Shown: one piece after another, positions 60,697 through 64,000 of the stretch
How positions within the stretch are numbered: the stretch's first letter is position 1
Layout of the letters: every line of letters starts with the position of its first letter
Origin: Candidatus Paracaedibacteraceae bacterium
GTDB lineage: Bacteria > Pseudomonadota > Alphaproteobacteria > UBA6184
DNA: 64,000 nucleotides
NCBI GenBank assembly: GCA_024236035.1
Contig: JACKLG010000003.1
Location: 29,160 to 93,159, forward strand
Reading direction: 5' to 3'
Notes under the pieces: model-generated
The model's input: only the letters and a program-made list of their open reading frames with translations
Database searches by the model: none
Told to the model about the DNA's origin: nothing
Translations under genes and position numbers: made by a program

Positions 60697-61071
60697 TTTA
60701 ATGATTTGCCATCAACATCACGCACATTGATGTATATTAATTTTACCAACCACCCTTGCTTTTCTATTATTAACACTTCACTTAAATTTATAAAAAACTT
60801 TTATTAGTAATTTTGTGCTGATGCTACGTTGTGGCGAAAACACCTACAATTATTGGTATTCAGAAAAGTAAGTTATTGTTTTCTTAACACCAATTATTCT
60901 GGTTGCTAATGCCACAAACACCACAGAAAAAATCATACTATGTGTGCTCTTATATACTCACAAAGTAATATACCACTAACAAACCTGGTGTAAATCTATA
61001 AACGAACCATTCAAACTATTGGGCCTCACAATACTTAAAATTAAGCCCCTATAGTTTGCACTCTCTCCAAA
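60697..61071. other. 375-bp intergenic region with two imperfect hairpins
   Basis: I see no gene. A long imperfect hairpin (16 positions, two mismatches, 11-nt loop) spans 60852-60894 with ends ATTGGT and ACCAAT. Another imperfect pairing, AAACTAT near 61015 with ATAGTTT near 61063, lies just after the nuclease gene stop on the minus strand and may end its transcript. The stretch must also hold the pgeF promoter if readthrough is absent. Confidence 0.4.
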
Positions 61072-62301
61072 TTATGTACGCTCATCCACAAGCGTCCCAT
61101 CTCGAATAGCTTCAACTTCTTCAGTGGTTAATCCCGTATATTTAGCAATAGAACTAACTGGAACATTATCCACCAACATTTCCCGCGCAATTTCAATTTT
61201 ACCTTCTTTTTTACCTTCCGCCCGTTCTACCGCATACATGGCTTCAAACTCTTCGCGATCTTCCACTTGTAATCGATATTCTTTTTGCATGTCTGGGTTC
61301 CATTTGTGATACGACAATCGCTCAAAACCTTTTTGGACGACATCCGGAATTGTGATGCCTTCTGCCGATAAAGTGTCGATATAATCCTGAGAATATTCCG
61401 CAGAATGTCTTAATATACTCAACCACCATTCCACGGGACTAAAGTCGCGTTGGGGCGGAAACAACGGACGTGTAATATACCGCGGCAGTTCAACCTGAAC
61501 CATCTGGATATGATCCAGCTCTTGACCGGAATGACCGTCTTTCATGGTATAATGCTTAATATACTCCCCCTCTGGAAGGGGATGCTCTCTCACCCGTTTG
61601 ACTTGCATATCCTCCATGTCACGATCCTTGATGCCGCGTATCCGGTTGCTATCATAATCAAGCACTTGCACGGCAATTGTGGGTTTTAATGATCGATACC
61701 AATCTTTTGTGCGCATTTCAGCTTCACTCAACTGTCGACCATAGGTATTGCACAAATAAAACAGTGCCCGCTCATCAAACAGAATATGGCGACGGGCTTG
61801 CATTTCTACAAGATAACTTGCACCCGATTCAGATTTAACATGCAGATCCATAAAAGTTGCCTTTTCTTTCCGATCCCCATCACCAGCACGGGGTAAGCTT
61901 GGAATGACGATCGAAGCAGGTTCCACCTCTTTAACGGGGTTATGCGCAAAGGTTGGCACAAAGGTATTAAGAAAGGATATGATGACCTCCTTATCATTTG
62001 AAGGATCCAGTAACTGTTTAAACGAAATATCGGTGGTGGCTACAGCAAATTCATGCTCAAAGACCTTCGAATGTGTTGCTCTTGTTTGAACACCCATAAA
62101 AGGCCAAACTATCCTTGATGCCATCCCTCTAAAGGACGGTGCTATATACCGTACAGCCCCGGTACGTGCCACATGGGCTGTTGTTACACCCGCGAACTTT
62201 GCCAGGGCGGCCTCTGCAAGCAGCGCTGCATCTGTATCCGTAATGGTACTCAGAAATGTCCCAACAATACAGACGCTCGATAATAATGTCTTTAATCTCA
62301 T
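61072..62301 (-). CDS. Rpn-family PD-(D/E)XK nuclease with N-terminal signal peptide
   Basis: 409 aa. From about 90 on it matches the Rpn/PDDEXK_2 transposase-like family: TTDISFKQLLDPSNDKEVIISFLNTF, the nuclease core D152 in FMDLHVKSESG and E166-x-Q168 in YLVEMQARR, an aromatic SLKPTIAVQVLDY strand, and the C-terminal helix-turn-helix-like tail EGKIEIAREMLVDNVPVSSIAKYTGLTTEEVEAI. Cytosolic members are RecA-independent recombination nucleases. Here residues 1-26 form a Sec-type signal (MRLKTLLSSVCIVGTFLSTITDTDA) followed by about 65 extra residues, which suggests export. AAGGAG lies 7 bases before the ATG and a good promoter is upstream. Like the other exported proteins, it is richer in arginine than its neighbours. 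Confidence 0.85.
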   Translation of the reverse strand: MRLKTLLSSVCIVGTFLSTITDTDAALLAEAALAKFAGVTTAHVARTGAVRYIAPSFRGMASRIVWPFMGVQTRATHSKVFEHEFAVATTDISFKQLLDPSNDKEVIISFLNTFVPTFAHNPVKEVEPASIVIPSLPRAGDGDRKEKATFMDLHVKSESGASYLVEMQARRHILFDERALFYLCNTYGRQLSEAEMRTKDWYRSLKPTIAVQVLDYDSNRIRGIKDRDMEDMQVKRVREHPLPEGEYIKHYTMKDGHSGQELDHIQMVQVELPRYITRPLFPPQRDFSPVEWWLSILRHSAEYSQDYIDTLSAEGITIPDVVQKGFERLSYHKWNPDMQKEYRLQVEDREEFEAMYAVERAEGKKEGKIEIAREMLVDNVPVSSIAKYTGLTTEEVEAIRDGTLVDERT

Positions 62302-62341
62302 AGCATCTCTCCTTAGCTTTGAATCTCTCTGCGATATAGGT

Positions 62342-62369
62342 ATTATAAACGCTTTGCTTATTTATGCAA
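62342..62369 (-). promoter_or_regulatory. Sigma70-type promoter of the Rpn nuclease gene
   Basis: On the minus strand TTGCAT (62364-62369) is separated by 16 bases from a perfect TATAAT (62342-62347). The predicted start is about 34 bases before the ATG. Confidence 0.6.
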
Positions 62370-62495
62370 TGGGGTATAAGGGAGGGGAGTGTGCAAGGGT
62401 AACCTAAATTAAACGAGGGGTTAAGATCTGGGATAATTGGGGGCTATACCAAACGAAGACCATAAAACGACCCTTACCATTGTGATTTAACTGGC

Positions 62496-63060
62496 CTAAT
62501 TAACCTTAGCTGTTAAAGTATTAAAACGCCACTCACACTCCTTCAAAAGAAGTCCAAAATTCTGTCTGGGCATACCATTAAACTTACGCATATGTTGCAT
62601 GGCTTGATTCCAGAAATTCTCTGTGCCATTGATATGATTTTGCTTATCTGCAAACAGTTTTAAAGGCTTAATTCGATAATGTTTCGGATACATCCAATAC
62701 GTTATATCCACTCCAACAGTCAGAATAGACAATACCTATCAGGGGAACTATTTTGCATTCAATTATGGGAATTAATGTGCTTCCAGATGCATCTGGGATG
62801 ATTTTTGGTATACACACGACCACCTCGCTTTAACAAGCCAAATACGGGTACTTTGCCGGAATCCTCTCGACCTGGTTACCATTCCTAGTCCCTCCAAAAT
62901 AACGCTCATCAACGTCGATCTCACCCTTGAAGTCTTCTCCAGATTCTTTTTCTAGCTGCTGCGATATTATGAAGCGTAAACGGTGATAACAGTAACACGC
63001 TGTCTTTACATTTACATCTACCAAACTTGCTTTACATCTGGCCGTGGTTCTAGCTTATTT
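62496..63060 (-). pseudogene. Remnant of an IS1595-family transposase
   Basis: Minus-strand pieces in different frames join to one ISXO2/IS1595-like DDE protein. First comes VDVNVKTACYCYHRLR...GEIDVDERYFGG (62830-63030), with the first catalytic Asp. Next is VPVFGLLKRGGRVYTKIIPD...IVYSDCWSGYNVLD (62690-62875), with the second Asp. Last is HYRIKPLKLFADKQ...HINGTENFWNQAM...ECEWRFN (62496-62700), with the Asn/Glu site. At least two frameshifts lie near 62870 and 62695, and the N-terminal zinc-ribbon part is missing. It is inactive. I could not define matching terminal inverted repeats. Confidence 0.85.
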
Positions 63061-63075
63061 AATCGTCTTTTTCTC

Positions 63076-63114
63076 ATGCCATACCTTATAACATTTTTTT
63101 ATGTTATCTGGCAT
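63076..63114. terminator. Hairpin between the IS remnant and the NUDIX gene
   Basis: Outer ATGCCA/TGGCAT and inner ATAACAT/ATGTTAT stems close a 6-nt T-rich (plus strand) loop, with an asymmetric internal bulge. It follows the NUDIX stop by 10 bases on the minus strand. It may end that transcript or be part of the former IS end. Confidence 0.45.
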
Positions 63115-63124
63115 AACCCTAACT

Positions 63125-63697
63125 TTAAGTATAACTATTGCTATGATTTAAAGCGCTCAGCAAACCCCGAAACTTCTGAACAAACCGTTTCATGTGTGGG
63201 TCCGATTGCTTATAAGGAATTTGATCAAAATTAAACCATCTAATCTCCTCAAATTCCTCCTTATCAAAGACATATTTTTCTCGATAATGACCATTTAAAA
63301 CGTACCACAAACTAACATCTATGTGTCCTGCAGTTAAACCGACAGTAGGTGTAGATGTTATGAAAATGGGATCTTTTAACCAAAAATTGGCTAAAACATT
63401 TAACTCCTCTAAACACTCTCTTTCTACTGTTACTTTTGGATGCTCATTTATTTCAATGTGTCCCCCTGGTGGCAACCATAAACCAGCTTTTTTATGTTTA
63501 ACTAATAAAACTTTTTGATTTAATAAATCAACTATCACAAAATATGCAACCAAATGTTTGTTAGGCACGTCCGGCTTTTGAACACGAAAAATTTCTGCTC
63601 CGCTTCCAATCCATTCTAATGTTTCAAATATATGTGCTTCTTCTACAGCATCATAGGGTTTAATATTTTCAACTATCTGATATATTGTTGCTCGCAT
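63125..63697 (-). CDS. NUDIX hydrolase
   Basis: 190 aa. The Nudix box is complete: G-x5-E-x7-RE-C-x-EE-L in GGHIEINEHPKVTVERECLEELNV (about 96-119), preceded by AGLWLPPGG. It hydrolyses a nucleoside diphosphate linked to another group; the substrate cannot be told from the sequence. The N-terminal extension of about 45 residues is helical. The gene sits between midA and the IS remnant, so it may have arrived with the insertion that separated midA from pgeF, or be an older neighbour. Confidence 0.88.
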   Translation of the reverse strand: MRATIYQIVENIKPYDAVEEAHIFETLEWIGSGAEIFRVQKPDVPNKHLVAYFVIVDLLNQKVLLVKHKKAGLWLPPGGHIEINEHPKVTVERECLEELNVLANFWLKDPIFITSTPTVGLTAGHIDVSLWYVLNGHYREKYVFDKEEFEEIRWFNFDQIPYKQSDPHMKRFVQKFRGLLSALNHSNSYT

Positions 63698-63709
63698 ATG
63701 TAAGACTTA

Positions 63710-64000
63710 CTATTTTTCTATATGTAATACTTTAAATAACTGCCCCATCTTTGACGGATCAATTAAACGATCCACACCCTGACATATTAATGACGCCTGT
63801 ACATTATCCACCTGTGAACATATTTGTTCTAACCTTAATTGTATTCCAAAGTCCAACAAAAACTGGCGTTGTGTTTGAATGTTGTATTGTAACCCCCTTT
63901 TGTTGCATTGTAGCGCTATATTTTTGAAATTTACGTGCACCGATATATCCGCCTTTCCAGGATACTCAAAAATCCCTACATGCCTATGTTTATATATGGC
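63710..64000 (-). CDS. MidA/NDUFAF7-family methyltransferase, C-terminal part
   Basis: The frame is open to the window edge, so 97 codons including the stop are visible. The sequence YKHRHVGIFEYPGKADISVHVNF, then TQRQFLLDFGIQLRLEQI and the end IDPSKMGQLFKVLHIEK, is the C-terminal signature of the MidA/NDUFAF7 family. The eukaryotic member dimethylates an arginine of complex I. The SAM-binding part lies outside the window. The neighbours expected in alphaproteobacteria are lgt upstream and pgeF downstream. Confidence 0.85.
   Translation of the reverse strand, partial: AIYKHRHVGIFEYPGKADISVHVNFKNIALQCNKRGLQYNIQTQRQFLLDFGIQLRLEQICSQVDNVQASLICQGVDRLIDPSKMGQLFKVLHIEK

Noticed and set aside
1..64000. 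CRISPR array, prophage or defence island
   Set aside because: No regularly spaced short repeats, phage structural genes or cas/restriction genes are visible; the only long repeat is the 1,320-bp tandem duplication.

Overview
The window comes from an AT-rich alphaproteobacterium. The gene orders and protein types fit: adk lies between secY and rpsM in the spc operon, rplQ is followed by an HtrA protease, and there are an alpha-type AddB, an adrenodoxin-like ferredoxin, an Atm1-type ABC exporter and a MidA-family protein. Low G+C, many Sec-exported proteins of unknown function, an ankyrin-like protein, decaying genes and IS debris suggest a host-associated lineage, plausibly Holosporales/Paracaedibacteraceae. 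That placement is inference, not measured.

Layout. 1-16.8 kb: housekeeping genes on both strands (3' part of an HtrA protease, parC, ferredoxin, uppP, secA, a 43-aa membrane peptide, xerD, a parvulin PPIase, recO, a cyclase-family hydrolase, an Atm1-type ABC transporter, an S66-like lipoprotein, a second HtrA), plus one exported protein with kinase-like motifs at 1336-2769. 16.9-47 kb: one nearly unbroken minus-strand block of translation and transcription genes, read tRNA-Trp, secE, nusG, rplKA, rplJL, rpoBC, rpsLG, fusA, tuf, S10, spc (with secY and adk) and alpha operon, ending at a terminator after rplQ. The block is interrupted between rplA and rplJ by a decayed plus-strand gene. rplJL has its own promoter and an L10-type leader. 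47-49.6 kb: three exported proteins of unknown function lie between tRNA-Trp and tRNA-Gly/tRNA-Tyr, where many proteobacteria carry a second tuf gene. 49.8-54.6 kb: znuBC, a small beta-barrel candidate and addB without addA.

54.6-64 kb is the most plastic part. It holds a 78-nt element whose inverted repeats form an almost gap-free cloverleaf, an exported protein with the residue order of a CE-clan cysteine protease, a DMT-family transporter that lacks a start codon, two prepilin-like genes, and an exact 1,320-bp tandem duplication covering the end of prepilin 1, all of prepilin 2 and the 3' part of pgeF. Beyond pgeF are a Rpn-type PD-(D/E)XK nuclease with a Sec signal peptide, an IS1595-family transposase remnant and a NUDIX hydrolase. 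These last three sit between pgeF and midA, which are usually neighbours in alphaproteobacteria.

The unifying theme I see is a set of Sec-signal-bearing proteins with eukaryote-facing or nucleic-acid-facing folds (kinase-like, CE-protease-like, Rpn nuclease, ankyrin-like, duplicated helical proteins), placed singly between housekeeping operons. I see no CRISPR array, prophage, or complete secretion or defence operon.
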